A stretch of DNA of 64,000 bases. It comes from Polyangium mundeleinium (lineage in GTDB: Bacteria; Myxococcota_A; Polyangia; Polyangiales; Polyangiaceae). The position numbers and the translations under genes were made by a program. Positions 7,625 through 15,326 of the stretch are shown here, piece after piece. The notes beneath the pieces are model-generated. The model had not been told where the DNA came from and did not search any database. It was given only the letters and a program-made list of their open reading frames with translations. The stretch is from contig NZ_JAQNDO010000001.1 in NCBI RefSeq assembly GCF_028369105.1, positions 12,308,501 to 12,372,500 on the forward strand. The letters run 5' to 3'. The stretch's first letter is position 1. Each line of letters begins with the position of its first letter.

Positions 7625-8272
7625 CTATCCACTGCACGGAACGGCCCTCCAGGTCACCTTCTTTGGTACCGACGTCTTGCCGACAATCTCGGCTAAGACG
7701 TGCTCTGTCAGGGATAGATCGCAGTTGCGGCCGCCGCACCGCACGCTGCACTCGTTCGTCACCGAAACGATTCGTGAGCCCTTGGGCCCTGTAATCTCCA
7801 CACAAGTACCGCACCCATAGTCGACACGTAGATACAGATGACCACACAGATTAGCCATCGACGGTGAGCCAAGCACGGATGTAATCTCAAGACAGGAGCC
7901 ACACCCGTCGACGGGCAGCAGGTCCTTCGCCTCAGGACCCAAGTAACCTTCGCCTTGCCCAAGAAGCCGCGGGCAGACCCTCCGTCCCTGGGAATCGTAG
8001 AATGAAAGCTCACGATCCAGATCGACGGACGCGGCGGGAATTGGACGCTGCGTTAGCGTGGGCGAAGCCGCCGAGGTTGGCGGCGCGTAGGCACTTGCAG
8101 CGGTCGGCGCCGACGCTCGAAGACTCGCGGAGGAATTGCCTGTCGGCGATGGTGGCGATGGTGCCGGCTCGCGGGCGCACCCGACACTTTGAGTGACCAT
8201 TAAAAAGATTACAAGAGCCCATGCACGTGCTGGGTTCACGAACGTATGAAATGTATTCGCAGATTTCGCCAC
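7625..8272 (-). CDS. Cassette 5: expansin-like/DPBB lipoprotein, 215 aa
   Basis: GTG 8272 gives a signal peptide with lipobox SVGC and a long Ala/Ser/Pro/Thr-rich linker. A C-terminal domain resembles expansin/RlpA double-psi beta-barrels: CGTCVEITGPKGS, VTNECSVRC, DLSLTEHVLAEIVGK and VTWRAVPC. A repeated CGSCLEITS segment precedes it. Such domains bind or loosen cell-wall polysaccharide outside the cell. The usual catalytic-type Asp after VTN is replaced by Glu (VTNEC versus VTDxC), a common variant. The reading frame extends further upstream but would cross the attC of cassette 4, so the in-cassette GTG is preferred. Confidence 0.75.
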   Translation of the reverse strand: MAKSANTFHTFVNPARAWALVIFLMVTQSVGCAREPAPSPPSPTGNSSASLRASAPTAASAYAPPTSAASPTLTQRPIPAASVDLDRELSFYDSQGRRVCPRLLGQGEGYLGPEAKDLLPVDGCGSCLEITSVLGSPSMANLCGHLYLRVDYGCGTCVEITGPKGSRIVSVTNECSVRCGGRNCDLSLTEHVLAEIVGKTSVPKKVTWRAVPCSG

Positions 8273-8332
8273 GACGCGTATATGACGTTCTATTCGATAC
8301 TGAGAGCCGCTGTTCTGAGGCTGCCCAACGCA

Positions 8333-8423
8333 CCGCTCAGCTGCGGTCACCATGAGCAAGCACGGCGGCCGGAGGACGCCGTGCGCCATGCCGGTGACCG
8401 ACAGTTGCAGCGGTAAGTTAGCC
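8333..8423 (-). repeat. attC site of cassette 4
   Basis: A 91-bp site with minus-strand R'' GGCTAAC and R' GTTGGGC. Arms CCGCTGCAACTG / CAGCTGCGG and GGTCACCGG / CGGTCACC pair. The stop of the cassette gene lies in R''. Confidence 0.87.
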
Positions 8424-9020
8424 AGCATGTTCCAACGTGGCCCGCTCAAGTTCCAGCCCAGGGACGTGTTCGGATCTTCCGCACGAGAGGCAGACGAGTA
8501 CGTCGTCGATCAGACGGTATCGCTCGGGGGCGACGGAGCAGTGGCCGCACGGTCGGGGCTGTTCGAATCGAAGAAAGACCTTCTCGGCCGGACTCCACGG
8601 CGGGAGCGGATCCGGGATTGTCGGCGGCGTGCTGCCAATCGTTGCCGGGCGACAGTCGATGACGATGGCATCGATGGACAGAGCGACCCAGAACCATCTG
8701 GCACCTCCGCGAAAGAATCCGAGGCGAGCAAGAGTGGCTTCGTCGATCTCGAAGGGCTTCGCGAATGAGTGTGACGGTGCATGGAGCCGGAGGGTCGAGA
8801 CGACCCGCGGCGCGAGGCAGGGCCAGTACGTAAACGGAGTACGGCGATGCGGCCAGAGCACGGAGAAGCCGCCCGCCGTGATGCGCGTGTGCGCCCCATG
8901 AGCTGCCGCGACGATGCTGAACATCTTCCGGTCGGCTGCATTTGGCTCTCCGACGGCAATTCCGGCGAACGCCGCGAGGGTCCGCTCGAAGGACTCGGCA
9001 GCCGTTTCATCACGGTTCAA
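8418..9020 (-). CDS. Cassette 4: hypothetical protein with C-terminal zinc ribbon, 200 aa
   Basis: The start is TTG 9020, supported by an AGAGGG Shine-Dalgarno six bases upstream; the first ATG in frame is 32 codons later. The N-terminal 140 residues match nothing I know. The C-terminus has CGHC then CLSCG about 15 residues later, a four-Cys zinc-ribbon layout, just before a charged tail. The TAA overlaps the attC R'' core, typical of cassette genes. It might be a nucleic-acid binding protein, but that is inference only. Confidence 0.72.
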   Translation of the reverse strand: MNRDETAAESFERTLAAFAGIAVGEPNAADRKMFSIVAAAHGAHTRITAGGFSVLWPHRRTPFTYWPCLAPRVVSTLRLHAPSHSFAKPFEIDEATLARLGFFRGGARWFWVALSIDAIVIDCRPATIGSTPPTIPDPLPPWSPAEKVFLRFEQPRPCGHCSVAPERYRLIDDVLVCLSCGRSEHVPGLELERATLEHAG

Positions 9021-9036
9021 GGCAACCCTCTCGTCT

Positions 9037-9119
9037 GGCTAACGCTCGGGTGTGCTGCGGTGCGCCGCGCCGAGCGAAGCGAGGCTCAGCGACCCGTCAG
9101 CACCAGCCGCTTGTTGGGC
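9037..9119 (-). repeat. attC site of cassette 3
   Basis: An 83-bp site with minus-strand R'' GCCCAAC and R' GTTAGCC. Arms GGTGCTG / CAGCAC pair and the apex is GAGCCTCGCTTCGCTC. It is a representative of the commonest site family in this array. Confidence 0.9.
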
Positions 9120-9135
9120 GGACGTCTTGCGGCAG

Positions 9136-10026
9136 TCATTGTCCACCGGCAAGGATGGGAGTCAAAGCCGCGACAGTCTGCGAGCACAGAGCGGTGATCA
9201 CGCGGCAGTTGCCCACCATGGACTCGTTGTGGGCCTGAATGAATGGCCCAGCATTCGTCATGGGAAGTGCAACCCGAGTGAAGAACATCCGCAGCTTGTT
9301 GTTGGCGACGCGAACGTGTTGGCGCAGCTGAATCAGCAGCGTCACCACTTCTGGTGCAGATACGGTCAGCGGATACGTATCTGCAAGCACAGACTCGATC
9401 ACTGACGTATCAAACGTCGTCAGGCTGTAGTTCTGAGAAATGTGCTCGGGCGCGATCATCGACTCCTGCGCGATGCGCCCCAAGGCCTCGAGTTCGGCGC
9501 GAAGCAGCTGCAGGCGCATGCGCTTTTCGTAGAAGCCGAGAAAGGCAGACCGAACCTCCTCCATGCTCATCCCTTGGTCCCCCTGATTTGTTCTCTTAAG
9601 GAAACGCCAACCTTCGTTCGGATCCCCGACCGCATGCGGAGCCTTCCAACTTCTGGGGATATGAACGATGTGGACGAAGCCGCCGCCAGGAGCCTCGAGC
9701 GGCGGGTTCCGGAACGTCCAGTCGATCCCCGGCACGCAAGCTTGAGGGTAGCTCCCAAAGTGCTCCGGAAAGTCGAGCAAGCGATCCAAGCCGACCAGGC
9801 GTGCTTGGGGAGCCTTTCCCCGGTCATTGGTTACCCCAAAAACCAGAAAGCCACCGCTTGCATTCGCGAGTGCACAACATGCACCGCGAAGACGAACCTT
9901 CGCTTTGTTGTCGCGAGAATCCGGCAGCGCTTCCTTGAAATCAAAGTCCTCCGTCTCGAACAAACCCCTCGTCAAGATGTCAACGATGACTTCGATGCTC
10001 CACTCGGCAAGAGTCCGCGGCGTCAT
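9136..10026 (-). CDS. Cassette 3: AlbA_2/Schlafen-type putative ATP- or nucleic-acid-binding protein, 296 aa
   Basis: The N-terminal half fits the AlbA_2 (Schlafen-like, formerly AAA_4) domain: FETEDFDFKEALP near residue 25, CALANASGGFLVFGVTND near 50-65, and the LVGLDRLLDFPE region. The second half is helical without a recognisable partner. AlbA_2 proteins include transcription regulators and components of defence or toxin loci. Here the gene is a single cassette with no partner. ATG 10026 was used. The stop is 16 nt from its attC, so the cassette is compact. Confidence 0.8.
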   Translation of the reverse strand: MTPRTLAEWSIEVIVDILTRGLFETEDFDFKEALPDSRDNKAKVRLRGACCALANASGGFLVFGVTNDRGKAPQARLVGLDRLLDFPEHFGSYPQACVPGIDWTFRNPPLEAPGGGFVHIVHIPRSWKAPHAVGDPNEGWRFLKRTNQGDQGMSMEEVRSAFLGFYEKRMRLQLLRAELEALGRIAQESMIAPEHISQNYSLTTFDTSVIESVLADTYPLTVSAPEVVTLLIQLRQHVRVANNKLRMFFTRVALPMTNAGPFIQAHNESMVGNCRVITALCSQTVAALTPILAGGQ

Positions 10027-10104
10027 GATGGTATTCGGCTAGGCTAGGTTCGTTGCGTAGTTACGTGAACGCGGTGAAGATGCAGACGGTCGCGCGCCCG
10101 TTCC

Positions 10105-10189
10105 GCCCAACGCTCGGCTCACCCGCGGGCAACGGAGGGCGCCGCCAGGCGCCACGGAGTTTACCGTCGGGTGCAGCCGTGGGTTGGGC
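10105..10189 (-). repeat. attC site of cassette 2
   Basis: An 85-bp site with consensus ends on both sides: minus-strand R'' GCCCAAC and R' GTTGGGC. Arms CACGGCTGCACCCG and CGGGTGAGCCGAGC pair, with GGCGCC apical arms. It is a sister of the site at 4439-4526. Confidence 0.9.
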
Positions 10190-10227
10190 CGCTCGCCACG
10201 GTAGATGAGGACGCGGCGCCGCATGTC

Positions 10228-11271
10228 TCACCAGAGCTTCCACCAGGGCCGCGACCGCGCCTGCTCCGGCGCGGCTCCAGCAGTGTCCGTCGGCACGGTC
10301 ATTGTCGCATCACCGCTCTTGCGAGGTCCCGCAACAGGCCGCCTGGCAGCCATTGCTCGCCGTCGGATTGCAGCGGCCTCGGTGGGATCGAGATTCGCGA
10401 ACGCGTCCCGCGGCATCATCGTGGTAACCTCGCCGGCGGGCACGAGCACGTGTGGATCGCCTGCATGCCCGACCTGCCCACGCTCGCCGCCGAGCGACTT
10501 CCACACGCCACGCATGATGGCGGAGAGCATCGCGTCGAAGCCGAACGTGGTGCGGTAGGCGCGGACGGGTGCCACGAAGCGCTCGAGATCCGCGGTGGAC
10601 ACCGAGAAGAGCCCGAGCTGCCTTGTGCTTCGCTGCCACGTCGCCGCGCCGCTCATCTCTCGGGGGGCCGTCGTCCATCGTCGGCGCTGCCACTCGAACG
10701 GAAGGATCTCGATGCGATCCTCGATGCGGCCGGTCCAGGACGCCGGCACCCCGTGGGCGGCGAGCGACTCCAGCGCGGAGAGGGCGATCGCGCGCGCCTG
10801 CGCTGGGGCCTCGGGTTGCTCCTGCACGCCCCCAAACGCGAGCAGCAGGCTCATCCCATGGAGCGCGTCGAACACGTCCTGCTGGTGGAAGAACACGGCG
10901 CCTTCATAGCTTGGTTCGGCCTCGGCGCATGCGTATCCCCAGCCGTCTTGAATCGTCAGGCCGGCGCACTCCTTGGCGAGGATGCCTCGGGTGCGCAGCT
11001 CGTCGAACGCGGCGGTGATGCGGTCGTTCATCGTCGGCCCGGCCCAGCTCGCCTCGGCCTCGTGGGCCTCGCGGAGGAGCTGCTCCGTCTCCCGGGTGAC
11101 CTCTGCGAGCAGGCAGGCCTCGACGTTCGGAGGGACGTCGGGGTCCAAGTACTCGTTCAAGCGCTCGGTCACGTCGAGCGCCGCCGCGGGGGTATATCCG
11201 GCGCGGATCTCAAGCGCCCACGACTTGAGGAACACGGCCGCGGAGTAGGGGTTGGACTCGTCGCGCAGCAT
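10228..11271 (-). CDS. Cassette 2: DUF6891-like protein, 347 aa
   Basis: The middle (TMNDRITAAFDELRTRGILA, then DGWGYACAEAEP and FFHQQDVFDAL) resembles the DUF6891 family, a cytoplasmic domain of unknown function common in actinobacteria and myxobacteria. The C-terminal ~70 residues are Ala/Pro/Arg-rich and end in RPWWKLW. No membrane segment is present. ATG 11271 was used. A 180-bp stretch without any convincing gene separates it from the attC of cassette 1. At over 1 kb this is a long cassette. Codon use matches the host. Confidence 0.7.
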   Translation of the reverse strand: MLRDESNPYSAAVFLKSWALEIRAGYTPAAALDVTERLNEYLDPDVPPNVEACLLAEVTRETEQLLREAHEAEASWAGPTMNDRITAAFDELRTRGILAKECAGLTIQDGWGYACAEAEPSYEGAVFFHQQDVFDALHGMSLLLAFGGVQEQPEAPAQARAIALSALESLAAHGVPASWTGRIEDRIEILPFEWQRRRWTTAPREMSGAATWQRSTRQLGLFSVSTADLERFVAPVRAYRTTFGFDAMLSAIMRGVWKSLGGERGQVGHAGDPHVLVPAGEVTTMMPRDAFANLDPTEAAAIRRRAMAARRPVAGPRKSGDATMTVPTDTAGAAPEQARSRPWWKLW

Positions 11272-11455
11272 CAGGGATTTCCGTGGCTTTCGGTGAAATG
11301 GGGGCGGCGGCGTGGGAGCGGCGAGAACGTGGACGATTCCCTCGCCGGCTCCGCATGTCGGGCGACGTCGCGGGCGCGCACGGTATCACCCGCGCCACCC
11401 GCGGTCCTCATCGACGAGACGGCCGCGTGATCTTGCGACCCCTTCCGTCTTGCCG

Positions 11456-11517
11456 GCCCAACGACCAAGCTGTGCCGTGGGCGCTCCGTGCCCATCGGCA
11501 CCAGCGGCTTGTTAGCC
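11456..11517 (-). repeat. attC site of cassette 1
   Basis: A 62-bp site with minus-strand R'' GGCTAAC (containing the TAA of the GNAT gene) and R' GTTGGGC. Arms AAGCCGCTGGTGCCG and CGGCACAGCTT pair around a GGGCACGGAGCGCCC apex. Confidence 0.92.
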
Positions 11518-12063
11518 GGCTGTGCCAAGGTCCTTCTCGAAGCAGCGGAACTCGCCTTTCCGAAAGCGAACGCTGCCGGCATCCCGGTAGCCGAGCCGCT
11601 CGTACAGGCGCAGTGCCCTCGGATTTCCGGTGAACGCGTCTAACCGGATGCTGCGATATTCCGACGACAGCGCCCGCTGCTCCGCGAATCGCATGAACAC
11701 GCGTGCGATCCCCTTTCCTTCCATCGCTGGCTGTATCATGAGCCGATGAATGACGGCCACGCGACCTGCGGTAAATTGCCACGCAACCTCACTGTATTCC
11801 GGATCCTGATGTTCGTTTAGCACTAGAGTTCCAACAACCTCACCCGCGACGGAAGCGAGAAACGCAGTGCCGCTGCGGACATCGAGTTCGATCGTGACAA
11901 GGTCTGGGTACATCTCGTCCCACTGATCGATACCACGGCTTCGCATGTTCTCGACGCAGGTACGCAGAAGCTTGAATAGGACGTCGACATCGTTCGGCGC
12001 TGCTCTACGAATCGAAACAGCAAGCGCTGGGTGCGTTGCCGCGCTCTGATTCCCTTGGCCCAC
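11512..12063 (-). CDS. Cassette 1: GNAT family N-acetyltransferase, 183 aa
   Basis: A GNAT fold protein. Motif A is HRLMIQPAMEGKGIA, with the acetyl-CoA pyrophosphate loop in AMEGKG. Motif B is FTGNPRALRLYERLGY. The substrate is unknown; family members acetylate small molecules, antibiotics or protein N-termini. GTG 12063 was preferred because it has a GAGG about 8 nt upstream and starts inside the cassette, 22 nt after the attI core. The longer open frame to 12228 would run through attI. As the first cassette it should be the best expressed from any integron Pc promoter. Confidence 0.88.
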   Translation of the reverse strand: MGQGNQSAATHPALAVSIRRAAPNDVDVLFKLLRTCVENMRSRGIDQWDEMYPDLVTIELDVRSGTAFLASVAGEVVGTLVLNEHQDPEYSEVAWQFTAGRVAVIHRLMIQPAMEGKGIARVFMRFAEQRALSSEYRSIRLDAFTGNPRALRLYERLGYRDAGSVRFRKGEFRCFEKDLGTAG

Positions 12064-12084
12064 GGTCGTGCCTCGTTCCTGTCC

Positions 12085-12190
12085 GACTAACTGTGTAATT
12101 AGCCCGCCGCCGCATAACCATCCCTCCACGCTGGTTAGCCCGCTGCGGCGTAACGGCGCAACCCAGCAGGATACGCAGCAGCTGCATAAC
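12085..12190 (-). other. attI-like recombination site
   Basis: Between intI and the first cassette lies a region with no palindrome. It carries a terminal core GTTAGTC (minus strand, 12091-12085) and two 17-nt direct repeats at 12102-12118 and 12138-12154, identical at 14 of 17 positions. On the minus strand they begin GTTATGCGGC and GTTACGCCGC. A third GTTATGCAGC lies at 12190-12181. The well-known attI1 site also has GTTATG and GTTACGCAGCAG repeats upstream of a GTTRRRY core, so the architecture matches. The exact right limit is uncertain. Confidence 0.72.
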
Positions 12191-12379
12191 CCGCCTCTTT
12201 CGGGGATTCGGCAGCGCCAGCGTATCACGACCGTTGCCGCAACATCCGTACCAGCACATGCGCGCTCGTACGGAGCCGCCGTGCGTCATGATCATCCAAG
12301 TCTTGCGTCGAGGACGCGCAACTCTTCGCGCCACGCGACGATGGAAGGAGATGAGCCGCCACAACCGCGAAAGGACCCC
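12191..12379 (+). other. intI upstream region, no gene
   Basis: This should contain the intI promoter and possibly the cassette promoter Pc. I see no CTGT-N8-ACAG LexA box and no convincing -35/-10 pair on either strand, so neither promoter nor SOS control can be claimed. Confidence 0.4.
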
Positions 12380-13330
12380 ATGACTCGCTTGGAAGCCGCG
12401 CAGGCGACGCTCCGACGCCTGCATGATTCTCGCCGTACCGAGGAAGCGTACCTCTACTGGATCCGCGAGTTCATCCGCTTTCACCACAAGCAACATCCCC
12501 GCACGATGGGCGCGCGAGAGATCACCGCATTCCTCAACGACCTCGCGACCCAGCGCCGCGTGTCTGCGTCGACGCAGAACCAGGCCCTCTGCGCCATCGT
12601 CTTCCTGTACAAACGTGTCCTCGACATGGCCATGCCCGAGCTCTCCGGTCTCGAGCCCGCGCGACGGCCCATGCATTTGCCTGCCGTGCTCTCGCGCCGC
12701 GAGGTCCTCGCCCTGCTCGACAAGCTCGACACGCCCTTCCGACTCATGGGCGAGATATTCTATGGCGCTGGCCTGCGCTTGATGGAATGCGTCTCCCTCC
12801 GCGTCAAGGACGTGGACCTCGATCGCCATCAAGTCATGGTTCGTCGCGGCAAAGGGAATCGTGATCGCGCCGCGCTCCTGCCCGTGCGTGCACGTGAGAG
12901 CTTGCGGGCGCAGCTCGAGCACGTCGCGGCGCGCAACCGCATGGAGCTCGCGAAGGGTCGCGGAGAGGTCGACTTGCCGCACGCGCTGCGCGCAAAGATG
13001 CCCGGCGCCGCCACGAGCCTCGCCAGGCAATACCTGTTTCCAGCGTCGAGACCGTGCATCGACGCCGCGACGGGTCGGCTGGTGCTCCATCACATCCACG
13101 AGACCGGCGTGCAGAAGGCTATCTAGCGGGCGGCTTGTCTCGCGATGATCGATAAGCGCGTTACCTGCCACACCCTGCGCCACAGCTCCGCCACGCACTT
13201 GCTGGAAGCTGGAACGGACATTCGCACCATTCAGATGTTGCTCGGGCACAGCGACGTGCGAACCACGATGATTTATACCCACATCGCCGATCGCGGCCCC
13301 CTGGGCGTCGTGAGCCCACTTGATCGGTGA
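12380..13330 (+). pseudogene. intI: Integron integrase with an in-frame amber codon
   Basis: A tyrosine recombinase of IntI type, 316 codons. The N-terminal domain has RTEEAYLYWIREFIRFH and VSASTQNQALCAIVFLY; catalytic Arg133 is in GAGLRLME; Lys158 is in RRGKGNRD. The IntI-specific insert is present (VDLPHALRAKMPGA, YLFPASRPCID). H264-x-x-R267 is in [11 protein letters not shown], His290 in LLGHSDV, and Tyr299 in MIYTH. Codon 249 (13124-13126) is TAG between QKAI and RAACLA; the frame continues perfectly afterwards. The 248-residue product lacks the H-R-H-Y box and would be inactive without readthrough or suppression. AAGGA sits 4 nt before ATG 12380. An in-frame ATG at 12341 is the alternative start. 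Confidence 0.92.
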
Positions 13331-13423
13331 GGGGCGAAAACCCCCACGAACGTGGCTCGCTGACCGGAACCTCCCGTCACCACCCAGGCCCACAAACGTA
13401 CGGATCTCACAGCTCGTCCGGAT

Positions 13424-13627
13424 CTACAACAGGAATCCAGAACCCTTCGCGAACACACCGCATCCCGCGTCCGCTCGCGGAACGCGAAGGTCCCCGAACG
13501 AATCTAGGTCGAGCCTCTCGATCAAGAGCCCAGCCGGCCCTCGGACGACGAGCGGGCCGCGTTGAGGCGCAGATACAGGTAGATCGATGACCTCGATGCG
13601 CTCGAAACTGTGCGGCTGAAGCAGCAC
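13424..13627 (-). pseudogene. Protein fragment, 67 codons
   Basis: The minus-strand frame reads FERIEVIDLPVSAPQRGP then VVRGPAGLLIERLDLDSFG and stops at 13424. The composition is protein-like, but there is no ribosome-binding site. It directly follows a DDRGCEAC-encoding stretch in another frame, so it is probably the 3' remnant of a disrupted gene. A genuine small gene is possible. Confidence 0.35.
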
Positions 13628-13645
13628 GCCTCGCAGCCGCGATCA

Positions 13646-13766
13646 TCACACGTCCTGGCAGAGATCCTCGACCTCCGGACCATCCACGCCGAAGCGCCGG
13701 AGCGCGGCCTGCACCGCGGCGAGCTCGCGCAGCTCCGGGCCCGTCGGCCTGACCTGGCCATTGCCA
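13646..13766 (-). pseudogene. Sigma-factor-like N-terminal remnant
   Basis: An open stretch reads GPELRELAAVQAALRRFGVD then GPEVEDLCQDV and stops at 13646. The xLRRxGVxxxDVEDLCQxV pattern is that of region 2 at the start of myxobacterial ECF-type sigma factors. There is no start codon (a stop precedes it) and nothing of region 4 follows. It is probably a remnant; identification rests on about 25 residues. Confidence 0.35.
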
Positions 13767-14359
13767 TGACGCAGTCAGGCGTGCGACGTCGCCCCGTCTT
13801 CGAGCGACGAGCAACGAGAAAAACCTCCCCCTCCCGGGCCGGATCAAGGTGCCCTTTCTGGTCTGGTGCGCGAGCAGTCCGGCAGCAACCGGCCCGGGAA
13901 GGGTGAGGCTGGGGGCTATATGCCCAGACACCCCCAGCGAGCGTCGAGGTGACATCGCCCCTCAGATAGATCTTGGCCACACGCCGATCGCGGTGACAGC
14001 GAAGCGCGAGATTTTTCTGGAGAGACCCCGGCGACCTACTCGACGCTCCAGTGCGACCGACGGCCGCAGATGCGATCGACCTTCGTTGCCCCCGGCATAC
14101 TTCTCCGGGCTGCGCACGCCAGTCTTCGACCTCGACGCGCTTCCCAGGACAAACCCGTTGCGCTACCTTCGCGGCCGTGGACTCTCGCCTTGCTGCCATC
14201 TCGCTGCGCCTGATGTGGACCGTCTTCCCAGGCGTGGACCTCGTTGCCTACCAACTCGCCGGCACCGTCGCGGTCTTTTATGCTCGGTCCGCGCGACGTT
14301 CCGATCAGGACGTGGCCTCGCCGAGCTTCTCGCCAAGCGCGACGCCACCGGGCTCGCCC

Positions 14360-15082
14360 TCACGGTTGGGCAGGCGTAGGCGTCACGCACACCGAGACGG
14401 TCATGCCGCAGGCGTTGCAGGGCTGGTTGTGGCAGGGATTGATGCTCACCTCCTGGCACGTGCCGCCGGAGATGGGGCAATCGAAGTCGCCGGTGCAATC
14501 CGTCACGGCGAAGCAGCCCGCCTCCGGGAGGGCCGGCATCCCGCAGCCCGGGACGAGCCAGCGGCAGCCTGCGTCCGCGCCGCACTCCGTCTCGTTCTTG
14601 TAGGAAACACAATAGTCGGGGGGCGGGGGATTGCAGGTCGATATGCCCTCGGTGGTCCAGACCGCGCCATCACACGAGGCCGTCTGCTCCTGCGGGCCGC
14701 AGCCGTAATCAACGGTGTAGCTGCACGTGGTCACGTAGCTGCAAAGCGCTCCCGACGCCGGCGCTTCGGACGGGCATGGGTCGACGGGGGGCGGATTGCA
14801 CCCGCTCGTCATGTGCCATGTCCCCTCTTCGCAATAATACACCTCCACGCATCCGTTGTTGTACTCGCACGAGAGCGGCTCGGTGCACGGCGTGTTCGTG
14901 TCCGGCGGCGTCGCGGGGCACTCGGGCGTCTCGACGGGAGGCGGGTTCTCAGTCTCGGTGGGAGGCGGGTTCGACGTGACGGTGGTGATACACCCGGGCA
15001 ACAACACGACGGCGGTCGCGGCCTGGGCGAAGGTGACGACAAAGGGCTTTCGGCGGGGCTTTTGCTTGCGGGGAAAAGACAT
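14360..15082 (-). CDS. Cys-rich secreted lipoprotein, 240 aa
   Basis: ATG 15082 has GGAG 9 nt upstream and gives a basic, hydrophobic leader with lipobox LLPGC. A Pro/Thr-rich spacer follows (PPPTETENPPP), then Cys-rich modules: CNPPPVDPCPSEAP, CSYTVDYGCG, CNPPPPDYC, and GADAGCRWLVPGCG. Similar Cys-rich modules are frequent in myxobacterial surface proteins of unknown role. About 20 Cys suggest disulfide-stabilised repeats outside the membrane. No enzyme motif is visible. It is the only intact-looking gene between intI and 16.3 kb. Confidence 0.78.
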   Translation of the reverse strand: MSFPRKQKPRRKPFVVTFAQAATAVVLLPGCITTVTSNPPPTETENPPPVETPECPATPPDTNTPCTEPLSCEYNNGCVEVYYCEEGTWHMTSGCNPPPVDPCPSEAPASGALCSYVTTCSYTVDYGCGPQEQTASCDGAVWTTEGISTCNPPPPDYCVSYKNETECGADAGCRWLVPGCGMPALPEAGCFAVTDCTGDFDCPISGGTCQEVSINPCHNQPCNACGMTVSVCVTPTPAQP

Positions 15083-15326
15083 GTTCTTCATCTCCGGAGA
15101 TGGCTCAGCATGGCGCAACCAGGCGCCAGGACCGGTCAGGATTCCTTGGATGTGCAACAATCGTGCACGGGCGCGTCAAGACTGACCTCGTCGTCGTGAA
15201 CGACCACAGCGGCACCGTGAGCGTGCTGCAGAACGCCTGCTTCCCGTAACCGTGCGGGAGCCGACGGCCGTTCAGATTGCGGTGAACACGAAGTGATCGA
15301 GCGGCGTCGACGAACGGCCGCGTAAC

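Larger units (their letters stand above)
43..13330. mobile_element. Chromosomal integron: broken intI, attI-like site and 13-cassette array
   Basis: An IntI-family recombinase gene reads rightward at 12380-13330. Thirteen open reading frames read leftward away from it, each followed by an imperfect palindrome with RYYYAAC and GTTRRRY-like ends. A non-palindromic region with direct repeats sits between intI and the first cassette, where attI belongs. Divergent intI and cassette polarity, compact spacing and one attC per gene are the standard integron layout. The array runs off the left edge, so its size is a minimum. The integrase carries a nonsense codon, so the array may now be frozen unless another integrase acts in trans. 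Confidence 0.87.
13331..14359. other. Degenerate region after intI, no intact gene
   Basis: About 1 kb with only gene fragments (listed separately), in mixed frames with stops. A 24-bp sequence at 13624-13647 recurs exactly at 15417-15440; it includes GCAGCCGCGATCATC and encodes DDRGCEAC on the minus strand. A short C-terminal tail (RRSHWSVE then stop, 14036) resembles the end of the fragment at 15327 (RRSNWSVA). I read this as decayed paralogous Cys-rich genes. No attC site was found on this side of intI. Confidence 0.5.

Noticed and set aside
12191-12379. LexA box controlling intI
   Set aside because: No CTGT-N8-ACAG motif was found; only loose matches are present, so SOS control is not claimed.
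13610-13906. Plus-strand open frame after intI
   Set aside because: The minus strand of the same stretch gives a recognisable sigma-like sequence; this frame has no start signal or family.
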